Assembly (NCBI GenBank): GCA_964036295.1
Contig: OZ038464.1
Span: forward strand, 5,566,001-5,630,000
Direction: 5' to 3'
Source of the DNA: Plumapathes pennacea
Lineage: Eukaryota > Cnidaria > Anthozoa > Antipatharia > Myriopathidae
DNA: 64,000 nt
How positions within the stretch are numbered: the stretch's first letter is position 1; every line of letters starts with the position of its first letter. Of the stretch, positions 52,690 through 64,000 are shown one piece after another. Under the pieces are notes generated by a model, which did no database searches, was not told the origin of the DNA, and saw only the letters and a program-made list of their open reading frames with translations. A program made the position numbers and the translations under genes.

Positions 52690-55600
52690 GAAAGCCTAAA
52701 ATGCTATCTGCAAAGCACTTCGGGGAGTGATTGTGTCTACATTTTGTCGATTACTTAGACACTTTTAGGCGCGACTCCCAAGTCATAAAGAATTAAAGAT
52801 GGCGGCCCAGCTTTGGAAATATTTTTTTCGGTGCAGGCTGGTTGAATTAGGACCCAAACTTATGCGTTTAAAGCAGTGTATCAGCAAGAAAGAAGGCAAC
52901 CACGAGTCTGCTATAGGCCTTATGTTTATAGAACTTCCGATAATTAATACCAATTGAGCGAGTGTTTCCCGTTTAATTATATATAATATTCCACCTAGGC
53001 ATCTGCTTCCTCCATATTAGTGATTCATACCGTCAGCATATTCGGTTACTTATCTAAGAATGCAAGGAAAGTACGAATTACACCGAATTTTACCATTTAA
53101 CCATCGACCTCTCTGCGTCTTACACTATGACTTGATTCATGTATGAGACAGACAATACCAAAGCATTTTCACATTGTTATAGAACAATATACTCAAGGCA
53201 ATATCCCACGAACCGTATTTAATTGAAATTGACTAGTTCCTGACTCTAGTAACCTGTGTTGTCTGTATACTACTGCCTTGCATGTATTGTACATTTTGTC
53301 TCTGGCTCGGCTAACAGTATTACTAGATATAGCTGAGAGCGTTATAATAAAAAAATAAAAAGATAAATAAAAAATTCATCTGCAGTAAACTGACCCGCAG
53401 CCGAGAACAAACGTAAGAATATAACCTAGTTATAACTTTTACGACATTGTGACAATTTGCAAAAGATGAAGCAACACTTGGCTCGCATTCCCAGGGCCAA
53501 GACAATATAGTTAAACACAAAAGAAATGACAGTAGCTAAGAAGAAGGAAAACATACCAAATAGAACCAGATTTGCGGGCAACACAGTGCAGATTATGAAC
53601 AACACACTGGATTCGAATTTACAAGAAATATATTTTTAAGAAGACCACATGATTCCGTGTACGTCACATTGTACCATTTTGCAGTAAACAGTCTAAGAAG
53701 CTTTATCGAAGGCGCTGTAACCTTACTGCATAAACCATCAGCAATTGCTCTATTTATTTTTCCTATTATAATGTGTATGAGATGCATGATATGCTATAAT
53801 ATGCTATAATACTAAGAGATATTTTGTCAATAAGATAGTTGTTGAATTTCTGCTCTCGGATCACGATAAAAGTCTCCAATCACATCTCATAAAGGAAGTG
53901 CTTGAAGGCTTTCATCACATGTTCCGAGGGCTGGGACATCAAAACGACCATCCTGCTTACAATGACCATGCCTGCCCGTCTGCTACATAAACTCAGAAAT
54001 ATCACTACATTTTGAGTACAACTAGAAACACAGATATAATCTAGTATGCTACTTACATTTCTGTACACTTTCCTTATCAAACAACTGTCGATCTACAAGT
54101 TTATCACTGACTATGTTCTGTTTGCTATATCTTAGCCACAATGCAGCGAATGGCCTTCATTGTTTTAGCTTCAGTCACTGTAATTAGAACGTACTCACTG
54201 AGAGCATTCAATTGAGTGGTCACACCTTTAGGTTTCATTTGACAGTTCAGAAGTTGGAAGTGAGAATGCACTCACTGAGAGCTAGCTTTGATTCATTTAA
54301 GGGGGCACACTTTTAGGTTCCTTCGACTTTAAGAGGTTTTTTTTCAAATTTGCCTTTATTAATGAAAGAGCTGAGCGGGAGAGTAAGCTGATAGAAGGTT
54401 TTAAACACCATGCTTCCCAAAAGTCCCAAACGCGCATTGGCCAGTTTCTATTCTATAAAGCTCACCTGATTGTTGTTGTTTACGCCAACATGATAAGATT
54501 CTCTCTTCTCCATTTCACCCAAAACGAAAATCCTCACAAAAACTTAAGTATGTAAAAGATACACAAGTAATAAATTCAGCGAGTTTTTACGCAAAATCGG
54601 CTAGTTTATAAGTGTTATTCATATATTTTATATGTCTGATGCTTAATATATGTATTGTATAAAAATTATATTAGCACGCGGAATTTTGCAGAGCTTCGAG
54701 TCTCGAAGCATGTAGACACGCATTTGGGCGACCAGCAGGTGTTGGTGATAACTATATAGTATTCCTGGGCTCCGAGTATGAGCAGATCAAAGCTTGTTTT
54801 ATATTACATGGGAACAGGGAACAAATTGCTTCTTTTACCCTGACACTTCTACAGTATGTTACACCAAAGTTGTAAATTATTTCTATTTTACATGACCAGT
54901 TTTAAAGCTGATAATTGTTATATCGCTTTCTTCCTTTGACTTGGTCCAAGAGGTAATTAATTAGTGGTTGTAGTCTGAATCTTTTGTGGCAAAAAAAAAA
55001 GGCCAGAGCAATAAACTTGGATGAAAATGCTAAGCAATAATGCAGAAAAAAATAGGCCACGCTGCGAAGAACCTGAAGGTAAACACCTGGAAAACACTCC
55101 CATGACAAAACCATGGTCTGTTGAGTGTGTGCAGTTTGTTTTTCCTTTTAGCCCTTTCCTCTCGTACAGAATTAAACTAGCTTTGTTAAACGATTCCAGC
55201 ATTGTTTGTTGTTCAGCTCTAAGAAGACAGCCAATGCATTTTCCAAAGAAACCAGCTAGGTCTCAAATTGACTTCGAATCACAGAAGGCGAGCTTAGATT
55301 TCCATATTTCCCAAGTGCTCTTCTAACGGCTGCTCTCTACTAAACAGGGCTTATTCCAGATTTTTTGCCTACATATGGTGCAAAAACTGGAAACTTTTTA
55401 AGATTTAGCTCAGCCTCGTGTCAATATTTTTGGCGTTGTTAAGAAAGCATGCGTTTTACACAGTCAAAAAGTCCCTCGGCGGAACTAAAATCGTTTAGTT
55501 TGCGTTTAAAATTTCAGCAACATCTATAAGTGTGTCCTAATGCTTATATTCTCCGCCCCCAACGGCTTCAAGTGATGCGCCGATATGCAGCCTAAACACT

Positions 55601-58200
55601 TCATATAGAACTACTAAGTGATGTAAAAGCCATATGCGGAGGAGGGCTCTGAATTTATAAATAAAATTCGGAAAGGATATGGACAAACATGTTATCTCCC
55701 ACGCATTTTCCGAGGGCTCTTCATCCATACAGTTGCTTGAAGATTCATTTGGTTGATTGTCGTTTGCGTCTTGTCTGAAAGTGAAGACTGAGCTCATTAC
55801 ACGAGTGCTTGCATCAAACATAAAATCCTGATCCGCTTAGCTACAATTTCCAAGCCGCTTGCTCATTCATAATTATAGTAATGCATGCATGCATCTCGTC
55901 CACTTTCTCTTTTGTGAGGTCTAATAACGTCGTGTTTAGCCGGCCTTGAAGCGAACTTTACCTGAGCGAAGAGACGGGGACTTGCGGCGAAGATGCAAAT
56001 TCTGTACAGAGAGCGTCGAGTATTGCGTGGGCGTAGAAGCGATGAAGACAAAAGTGACCAATGGGACCTTGTTATTGGCTTCCCTCTGCCATCAATTTAC
56101 TGCAAACTCCTACTTTATCGAGACCACTAACGTCTCTGTGTTAACTGTCAAAACACGGAAAAAGGCTTGCCAGTACCACACATTTACTATGCGGGGTACG
56201 TTATACTTAGCCGCGCAAGAGTCGCAGAAACAGATTAATAAAGCACCTAGCTGACTAAGGCTCGGCTTTCACGATTTTTCGGTAACTAATAAAATTCACT
56301 ATCCTCGGGTAGGCCGGCTGTTTGGTGACTGTTTTTCATTGTGCTCATCGAGCAGGCTCTTGTTTCGAGTGCAAAACCAGCCCGGAAACATCTCCTATTT
56401 TACAGGAAAAAGAAAAGAAAACATGACTGTTCTGTTGATAATCCAAAAGATGTACTCATTGGTTTTATTGACTTCGCTTTGTTGCTGTCCAAGCAGCTGT
56501 CGGGAAAGATCAATTTAAAAATTTTTGCCATCCATGTCACAAACAGTTGCACAGGGTTTTTCCACCCACGCTTCCAGCTCCATCATAGATGATTAATTAT
56601 TCATTGGCAAGCTTGTTCCATGCAAAGAAACAAACAGAAAACGGATGCCAGCTTCAATCCACTCGTTTACCAGCTATCGGGATAAGAAACAAATAAAAAA
56701 TTGCCGCCACGTAAGCGACATTGAAGAAACAATTGCAACTTATACTGGGATTACGATAGCCCATATATTCTTTAACTCTTTATAAGACTTGAATGAATGG
56801 GACAAACATATATGTATATATAAATTAATATTTGAGCTACAATAAGCAGCTCGGGGAAACTTAACTAATTTTTTTTTTAATCATGTCGGCTTAGGGGATT
56901 GTTTCAATTTTGCACTGGTTTTTTGAATACAGCTACAGGAGTATGAGATATTGTGCAAATCATTTGCCTTTTTGTTAGTTATAAAGTCGTAATATTCAGG
57001 AGATATAAAAACCCAACCCGCATCTTGTAACCAGACGCGTTATATTGAGACAAAATGATAGGGCAACATTAGAAACCGAAAGGAAAGCCTACATATATAT
57101 CAGCCAAATAATCATATATGCCACGCGTGCAACCAGCCTTAAGTTCTAGGCCGGCGGAGCTTTTTCTTAGTTAAAAGAAAAGTTCTTAAATGAATCTGTA
57201 AAGCACTTGATCTACAAAATAATACGGAATTAAGTTGTACAGCACTTTAAATAAACTGACCGTGCAAAAAGAACTAGTAGATGAAAGGCTATTTGTGCTG
57301 ATTTATTTTACATGCGAGCAAGTACGAAGCTTGAATAATAAAATTCTGGTCACTAGCCCTGAAACTGAACCGCAATGGACCTTGATTGTAATTATTCCAG
57401 CCAAGCCTAGTGTGTTGGCAATAGTAAGCGTATGTATACTCCACGAATTCTTGATATTCGCTTTGTTTTGATGTCTAGACGTGATTATGTTGCAAACTTG
57501 AATAAAATAATAACACTAAAAAATATATAAATAAAAAATAGTTCTTTAATGTCGAAGCATATAGGGAGTGGTTGCCCGTTCTCCCGCAGTTGCTATCAGA
57601 AAAAAAGAGATATGCTTGTTGAAAAGCACGATTTGCCAACATTTAGCATAGTTGCCGAGTCAAAGCAACCGATCAAAGAAAAGTGCTGTACACTGTAAAA
57701 CAGATTGTATTCCGCTCTGTGATGTCAGATTATTCTTATCAACAAATTTAGAGTATACAGGCCGTCGTCATGCAATACTATACATACTTAAGTACTAGTT
57801 AACGACAGACCGGCTTTCAATATTTAACGATACGAAAAAAATCATTCTTACCGCACAGACGTTTGCTTTGCAATTTTGTTTAGCAACAGAGTGGATTGGT
57901 CTTTTGTATTATTCCCTCCAGCCAGAGTGCGTTTATCTCCTTAGTTAATCAAAACAGCGGGGGAGTTGATTCGTGCCTTCTTTATTGAATGGCGCTTTGC
58001 TTCATCACTGTAAGTGTCGTACGTTTTCACTCGAAAGCCTCAACTAGGACTGCGCATCATATTGAACTCTGCTAAAAGACAACGTCAACATACTTTCATT
58101 AGGAGCTTTCGTTTGAGCGGTCCCAGTACCTGGTTCCATAATTTTATATATGGGTTGTTGGAAGATTTCCAGAATGGGCTAAATGCGCAATAATATGGCA
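52690..58200. other. Gene-poor stretch
   Basis: Only short frames without recognisable families on either strand, AT-rich runs (for example 53346-53372) and no large inverted repeats noticed. Could include introns or untranslated exons of an unseen gene, but nothing supports one. Confidence 0.4.
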
Positions 58201-58214
58201 GCACAGTAAAAGAA

Positions 58215-58276
58215 ATTAAAATGAAAAAAATAAAAATAAAAATAAAAATAAAAATAAAAATAAAATAAAATAAAAA
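58215..58276. repeat. (AAAAT)n microsatellite
   Basis: About ten AAAAT-type units. Confidence 0.95.
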
Positions 58277-58860
58277 GTAGATATGTAATACGTGCTAGGG
58301 CTAATATTCTTGTTGGTCCTTTTTTTTTTTTTTAAACAAAAACCTCGCCTGTTGATTTGTCTGTATGGGGACATTTCCATATAATTTCTGCTGTTTTCCA
58401 ACCTCGTACCCAGAAGACACAGCTGAATTACGTTTTTCGGTCGTGCATGCGGTCACCTTATTCAGCGGTCATTGCACAAAACTTTGGATTCAAGTGCCGA
58501 ATTTGTAGTTTCGTGTAACGCTCGTAGAACCGCGAGGAATAGTTAATTTGTATAAGAAAGGCACTAATAGTAGACCGCGATACACAATTTAAGTTAGTTC
58601 ATGCATTTTTTGTAACAAGTTTCAAGCTTTCAACTCCTTTAAAATACCAGCCTGGAGTAAAAAAAAAAAAAAAAAAGGCCCTGTATACCTCTAGACTTTT
58701 GAGCAGGAAGGCGTAAGGGACGAGCTTTAGAACTCCTGTGAAAAGCCACAAACAATTTTTGTCGCCATCCGTTCTTACCAATCCTTTAAAATTACCAAAA
58801 AGCATTGTCTTTTTATAACCCCATTTTTATATCTGAGGCTTAGTGAAAAGCGCAATTGTT

Positions 58861-58921
58861 TTCAAAGACCACAAGTTGCATTCGCGCGGCGCTCTCGCAA
58901 TTTTGTGGTCTTTGAAAAACT
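58861..58921. repeat. Hairpin upstream of VCPIP1
   Basis: TTTTCAAAGACCACAA and its complement TTGTGGTCTTTGAAAA with about 30 bp between, rich in CG (CGCGCGGCGC). A small MITE or a stem structure about 400 bp before the VCPIP1 start. Confidence 0.7.
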
Positions 58922-59324
58922 TACTTGTGCTCATTTGTTCCGAATTGCACTCGAAATCGTGTGATTACCCATATACAAACAACTCAGACGTCAGTTTTAT
59001 GAACTGAAATAGGTGCGTCTTTCGGTTACATAAAAGCGCGCGATTCGGACACCGGACGACTGGTCGACCATGACGCAATGCGAATATATTGGGTCACTTG
59101 GCGGTGTGTGTACGTCTACAATATCAAATATTGTTAAAAACAATTCACATTGTCAATATACCTGAGAGAACTGGAAAGTTCGATTCGCCCCAGGTTTCAC
59201 TCGGATTACTTCCACTCGCCCCAGGGTCCTCTCGGACAGCTTCCGCGAATCATTAACATGCGCAGTTGAATGGAAATCCCACAGGAAGCGGTCGGAGTGT
59301 GTTTAGGAAGTTCTTTCAGGCACG

Positions 59325-60824
59325 ATGTGGAAGAACGAGCCGGGTTTGCGGATATATAGCGGCCTGTGTCCGGACTCGGAGTGCCGTACAAAGCTCTACT
59401 TCCCCTCGTACGCCGCGTCAAGCATCGAATGTACGGGATGCGGTCAGCACCACGACAAAGCGAGTTTGCTGGAGGTCGAAGATGTGAAGGACCATGATGT
59501 GGCTCTTCATAATCTCTTACGCTCTGTTTTGCTGGGGCAGACGGCGTCTAAAACGAGTACAGACTTCGTGAAGGTGAAAGGATTCTCTAACTACCATTGT
59601 AAGCTTCTTTCACCTCTGTTGACGCAGTACGGAATGGACAAAAAAACGGGTCAAGCGAAGCTTCTGAAAGAAATGGATCAAGGAGAAATGTTCGACTGTT
59701 CATTATTAGGCGATCGCTCGTTTGAGATTGAACTGGAACATCTAGATACGGCTGGTTATGGCAGGGATAAGAGCGGGTCGGTTAGATATCTGAAGGAAAC
59801 GCTGGAAGCAATCAAAACCGCCAACGAAGAAGAAGAAACACTCGTGCCAATCCATGTGGACGGGGACGGACATTGTTTGGTTCATGCGCTTTCCCGCGGG
59901 CTAGTGGGACGGGAGATCTTTTGGCATGCGCTCAGAGCGAACCTCAAGTACCATCTGGAAACCGAAATTCTGAAATACAAAGGCGTTTTTCATGATTTCA
60001 TTGATGACAAAGAATGGAGAGAAATTATTTCAGAAGCAGATCCTTATTTTCAGCCACCTGAAGGACAGGGTCATGGTCTGAGGAATATTCACGTATTTGG
60101 TCTAGCTAATGTGCTTCACAGGCCTATCATTTTACTTGACAGCATCTCAGGCATGCAATCAAGTGGTGACTACTCCGGTGTGTTCCTGCCTGCTCTAATC
60201 CCTCCTGAGGATTGCAAATCAAAGGATGGGAAGTTGAACAAGCCACTGGCAATTGCATGGAGCAGTCCAGGAAGAAACCACTTTGTTCCGTTGGTCGGCG
60301 TGAAAAACAGAAAGCCATCCAAACTTCCTCAGTGGGTGCTTCCTAAAGCGTGGGGAATACCCAATGAATTGGTGCAAAGATACATTGAATTTGATGCTCT
60401 AGGCCACTGCTTGATTGGTGGTTCTAGAAGTCTCCAGGAAAAGTACATTCAGAGACTGGTGAAAGCTATGGATGATATGTTTTTTCAAACTCAGAGGATT
60501 GCAGCTTCGTTAGTAACTGAGGTGCATCGGTTTGTGTATAAACCTTCAGGTCTTGTTGGCATAATGCCTGAGACAGTCACTGAAGCTGCTAGGACAGCTG
60601 TGAAGGAGGGCCGGCTCCAAAGGTGTCTGTCATGTAATGCTCTCACGGAACTGAATCCTGTAGTCTCCCCTGAGCTGCTACAGAAAGGAGGCCAGTTTTA
60701 CAATGCTGCAGTGCAGATGTATGGCACTTTGCAGGAGGGGTTGAATTATAGCTTTCCATCACATCAGGGACTGGTCTGTGTGTATGATGCAGAGTGGGAT
60801 GTTCTTGTGCCAGTAAACCACAAG
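59325..60824 (+). CDS. Deubiquitinase VCPIP1 (VCIP135), exon 1 of the CDS
   Basis: An OTU-family ubiquitin hydrolase that in animals partners p97/VCP and p47 in Golgi reassembly and also acts in DNA-protein crosslink repair. This exon encodes 500 residues from an ATG at 59325 (ACGATGTGG) that sits just before the conserved zinc-binding stretch (Cys15, Cys20, Cys36, Cys39 in CPDSEC...CTGC). The OTU domain shows VDGDGHCLVHALSR with Asp181 and catalytic Cys184, and GRNHFVPLVGV with catalytic His319. RNIHVFGLANVLHRPIILLD and a second CxxC (RCLSCNAL) follow. The vertebrate proline-rich N-terminus is absent. The exon ends at the donor AAG|GTGAGC in phase 0. The open frame continues only eight codons into the intron (VSTSHFI then stop), confirming splicing. 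Strong match to the family by memory; no search was run. Confidence 0.95.
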
Positions 60825-63028
60825 GTGAGCACTTCACATTTCATATAAATATATATGTACTGTATGTAATGGTTGACAGACACACCATCATATTGGTTAT
60901 GCCATGAGGATTAGGGCAATTTTTAGCTCACGAATTCCACTTTATGGGATTTGCGAGGTATAGTAATCACTTTGCCTTCCCTACTTCCCTATCTCCATAC
61001 TTCCCTCTGTTGTCAACAATGGATTTCCAAATAAAGCAGTTGCGGTTTTCCAAATTTGGGCATGATAGTCACGTAACAGGGTGTGTCGAACAACGCAGTT
61101 TAAAGCAAGATGTTGTTGTAGTTGTTGCAACCATATTTTTGTTTGGAATGTGTTCTCATTTTGAAGGTTTGTCATGCGTTCAAAGTTTGCTTGGCGATTG
61201 ATTCTGAGCTTGGTTGTGTTTTGATCTACTGTGTTTTGCGTTGTTATTGTGACATTTTGGCGCAGTGCCATGAAGGTCAAACAATCAGTGGCACCGATCG
61301 CTGCTTCGCCAAAATGAAGCCTAGACAATCCAAAATTGGCATCTGGACTAATTCAGGCATGCTCTTTTTAGTTCTAGAGCCAAAAAGGTACAATCTGTTA
61401 TTTTGGAGGGTGTTGCGGTCGCATGACCCATGAAAACTGCGTCAATAATTCTTTTTTCTCAATTATTATAAAACACTTTTTTAAGTCTACGTCAACCACA
61501 AAGTGGTGAATTGAGCCAGTTCTAAAATGAAATAGACTTCCACAAAAAAAGAGTCCTTTGACAAATTCGCAAGCTTACAGCTACCTTGCTGCTTTGATTA
61601 GATGACTAATGTGAGACTAAAACTAACCCTTTCACTTCCAAGATCAAAATGCATGTTTTCCTAACTTTTTAAGAGGAAATGTAGTGAGAATTGATAGCTG
61701 TATTATGCAATCAGCTGTATTATGAGCAAGGTGTCAAAAGTTCTCTTTACTGTATGATATATTTCTGGTGAGAAAATTGAAAGATAAAATTTTAGTTGAT
61801 CACTCTCGAGAGTGAAAGGGTTAAGCAGCCCACATGAATGTTGCAACTTTCAACCTACCAGTAGCCAAAGTACAGTAATCTGTTATTAGTTATATTTTAA
61901 AGAAAAGACAAATCAACAGTGTGAGGAAATGCAGTTGCCACAAGAGCACAATCTGGTTTTAGCTTTTGTTCCCGATTGGCCAGGAATGCTGCCAAAATTG
62001 TTTGGACCAATCAAAACATAAAATAGAAACAATGACACATTTAGTTTTGACAGTTTTGTAGATGTTTTTGTTATTGTACAGTGCAGGAACAAGGTGATCG
62101 AATCTCTGATAATATTTGTAGTCACAACTTTGACCATTGCTGAACAACAGTTACTGTTATGGCAGTGCTGTATGATAGACAATTAGATGTCAGCATGCAA
62201 ATTTAAATTTGAAGCAGTTGTGTTGTCACACATTTTTGTGTTCTGAAATACTAATATACACTTAACAGTAGATGCAGATAAGTCTTACTGAAGATTATCC
62301 ACAAGTACACATAAATATTTCAACCATATAAATCACACATTTATAGATACAGTTGTAATAGTTTAAATGTTATAATATTGGTTTTAGTTATTGGAACCAA
62401 TCAGTCATACTGTACATTGGTACACTATGCTGACCTGGATTTTAGGAAGTCCTGAACTTTTGCAAACTGTACATCTATTGTCACAATCATCACTGTCAGA
62501 AATTTATACATGTATGGTACTGCATGTCTCAGTCATTCCTGAAGAAAGAGTTACCATAAAGATGCAAATGCTTTGGGTTTGGTTTTTCAATGCTTTCCTT
62601 TTGGTCTAAAAGGGTCGGCATTCTTGTGCAATCATGAAGAAAAGCAAAGTTTGACTGTGATCTACTCATGTGTGCACAAGCATTTGTTTTAGTGATAGTC
62701 ATGTACTGTACATTTGTACACATCAAGGTCATGAGATTAGTGTGGTTGAAGAAACAATTCACAGTTGTAATACAGCGCTGTTATTTTGATTTGCTCCTTT
62801 CTGTGCAAGCATAAATATGGTTACCCGCAGTATACAGTATGCAGTGCTTCTGGTCTCATTAAATTACACAGCTGAGAAAACTTGTCTCTCAAATTTAGTT
62901 TTAGCAGGTCTAAAATCGAATCCTTTAGTAGCAATTTTATGTACCATACTGTAGATTTACAGTACCTCACAAAATGAAATGCATTTAGATAATCCTGTGT
63001 TTCTCATTGTGTTTTCATCATGACACAG
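60825..63028 (+). other. VCPIP1 intron 1
   Basis: Bounded by GTGAGC and ACACAG. Contains a CCTTTCACTCCC-family MITE at 61624-61823 and otherwise no gene-like frame with recognisable content. Confidence 0.9.
61624..61823 (+). mobile_element. MITE, CCTTTCACTCCC family, in a VCPIP1 intron
   Basis: Starts AACCCTTTCACTTCCAAG and ends GAGAGTGAAAGGGTTA, about 200 bp, with the family core GTAGTGAGAATTGATAG. The most complete terminal repeats of all copies seen here. Confidence 0.85.
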
Positions 63029-63210
63029 GATTCATCAAGTCTTAAGTGCCATTTTTGCAACCATGGCTCCTGCCGCAGAGTTCGGTCTGATGGCTCAGCA
63101 GTGTACCTGAATGGTGACAGAACAACCAGCCCAGTAGAGGGAGTAAGTCGGTGTGGATGTGGGTACAAACACTACTGGGACGGCACCGAGTACAATAATC
63201 TTCCTGAAAC
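63029..63210 (+). CDS. VCPIP1, exon 2 of the CDS (gene continues past the window)
   Basis: 182 nt between an ACACAG acceptor and a GTAAGT donor, entering in phase 0 and leaving in phase 2. It encodes DSSSLKCHFCNHGSCRRV, then GSAVYLNGDRTT and RCGCGYKHYWDGTEYNNLPE. Paired cysteines (CHFC, CGC) and the YKHYWDG.EY.NLPE stretch match the VCPIP1 region directly after the OTU part. The remaining exons, including the ubiquitin-like and C-terminal regions, lie beyond 64000. Confidence 0.93.
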
Positions 63211-64000
63211 GTAAGTTTGCTTGAATCATTTTTGTTCAGCTCATATGTATGGGACACAATTATTGCCTGTACAATATAGAGAATAATACATAGGCATGCA
63301 GAGATATAAAATTTATCTTCATGTGTTCATCCCGATATTTCATGAGTGAGATGTCAAGATGAACATGAGAAGATAGATTCATATATCTAAGCATCCAAGA
63401 ATTATTCTATTCTATTTCATAAACTCTGATGTGATACAGAGATTTCTGCCACTAATAAATGCAAAAACATGCAAGACCACTGCTTAGCTGATATTTACAC
63501 ATGTAAATATATCATACTTTTATATGCGTTCAGATACAACATAACATGTAATAAACTGAATTATTATCTTTTATACTGAGGATTACTGAAAATTAAAACA
63601 CTTTTCTTAATTTCCATGTGGGAGGCTTTTATGATTTGGGTAGGCATGTTTCCAGGCTCTCAAAGGCATGGAAATTGAGACTGGGAATAAGTGCAAAGAG
63701 ACTGGCAACAAGCCTCAAGATTCAATATTATATCGATTGATTCTGTTTACCCAGGGTAATTTCGGCTGGACTGCCACCCTGACTCGACTCTAATCTTGGC
63801 TGGACTTTGGTCAATTGTTTAATACTGTATGTCAATCCAGATTCCGTGCCGAAGATTTTGTTGTTTATGTGGGAGATTCGAGACTTTGACCCCCAGGCAG
63901 GAGAGTTGGCATGTATAAGAGTTGCATGTGTACATAGTGTACCACAGCCCAGAGTTACTATACTGGTGGTACATGTGCAGTGTGTATGTTGTAGTTTGAA
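63211..64000 (+). other. VCPIP1 intron 2, partial
   Basis: Starts GTAAGT. No exon seen before the window ends. Confidence 0.8.

Overview
The window looks like nuclear DNA of a cnidarian, most probably a reef-building (scleractinian) coral. The grounds are AT-rich spliced genes, many short inverted-repeat transposons, a metazoan deubiquitinase gene with introns (VCPIP1), and tandem TPR-CHAT genes of the kind annotated in coral genomes as 'tetratricopeptide repeat protein 28-like'. Species cannot be told from the sequence.

Layout. 1-960 is a 102-bp satellite. About 1.57-16.3 kb (A), 25.5-38.8 kb (B) and 39.1-49.0 kb (C) are three copies of one duplicated segment in the same orientation. Each carries a minus-strand TPR-CHAT gene, a decayed exon for a membrane-anchored protein, and a fragment of a LINE reverse-transcriptase ORF. 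B and C are nearly identical over several kilobases; A is more diverged. Between A and B lie a 5.2-kb inserted block (about 17.3-22.6 kb) and a 2.35-kb inverted-repeat transposon carrying a broken LINE. The inserted block holds two copies of a unit with 23-residue (STPR-type) repeats, and a hAT-like foldback element has inserted into one of them. 49-59 kb is gene-poor and holds hairpin and inverted-repeat elements. 59.3 kb to the end carries the first two coding exons of VCPIP1, which runs out of the window.

Genes. The TPR-CHAT copies pair a long array of 40-residue repeats (likely a sensing or scaffold part) with a C-terminal caspase-like CHAT domain that keeps its His/Cys pair. Copy A is intact over 1,652 codons from its first ATG. 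Copy C is open with a shorter array. Copy B has a one-base deletion just before the catalytic His, so it is probably a pseudogene or encodes a protease-dead product. By analogy with bacterial TPR-CHAT proteases and other CHAT effectors, this may be an expanding family of innate-immune or cell-death proteases; that role is inference.

Several transposon insertions can be dated relative to the duplications because a paralogous segment in the same window keeps the empty site, including two with TTA target duplications and one with an 8-bp duplication.
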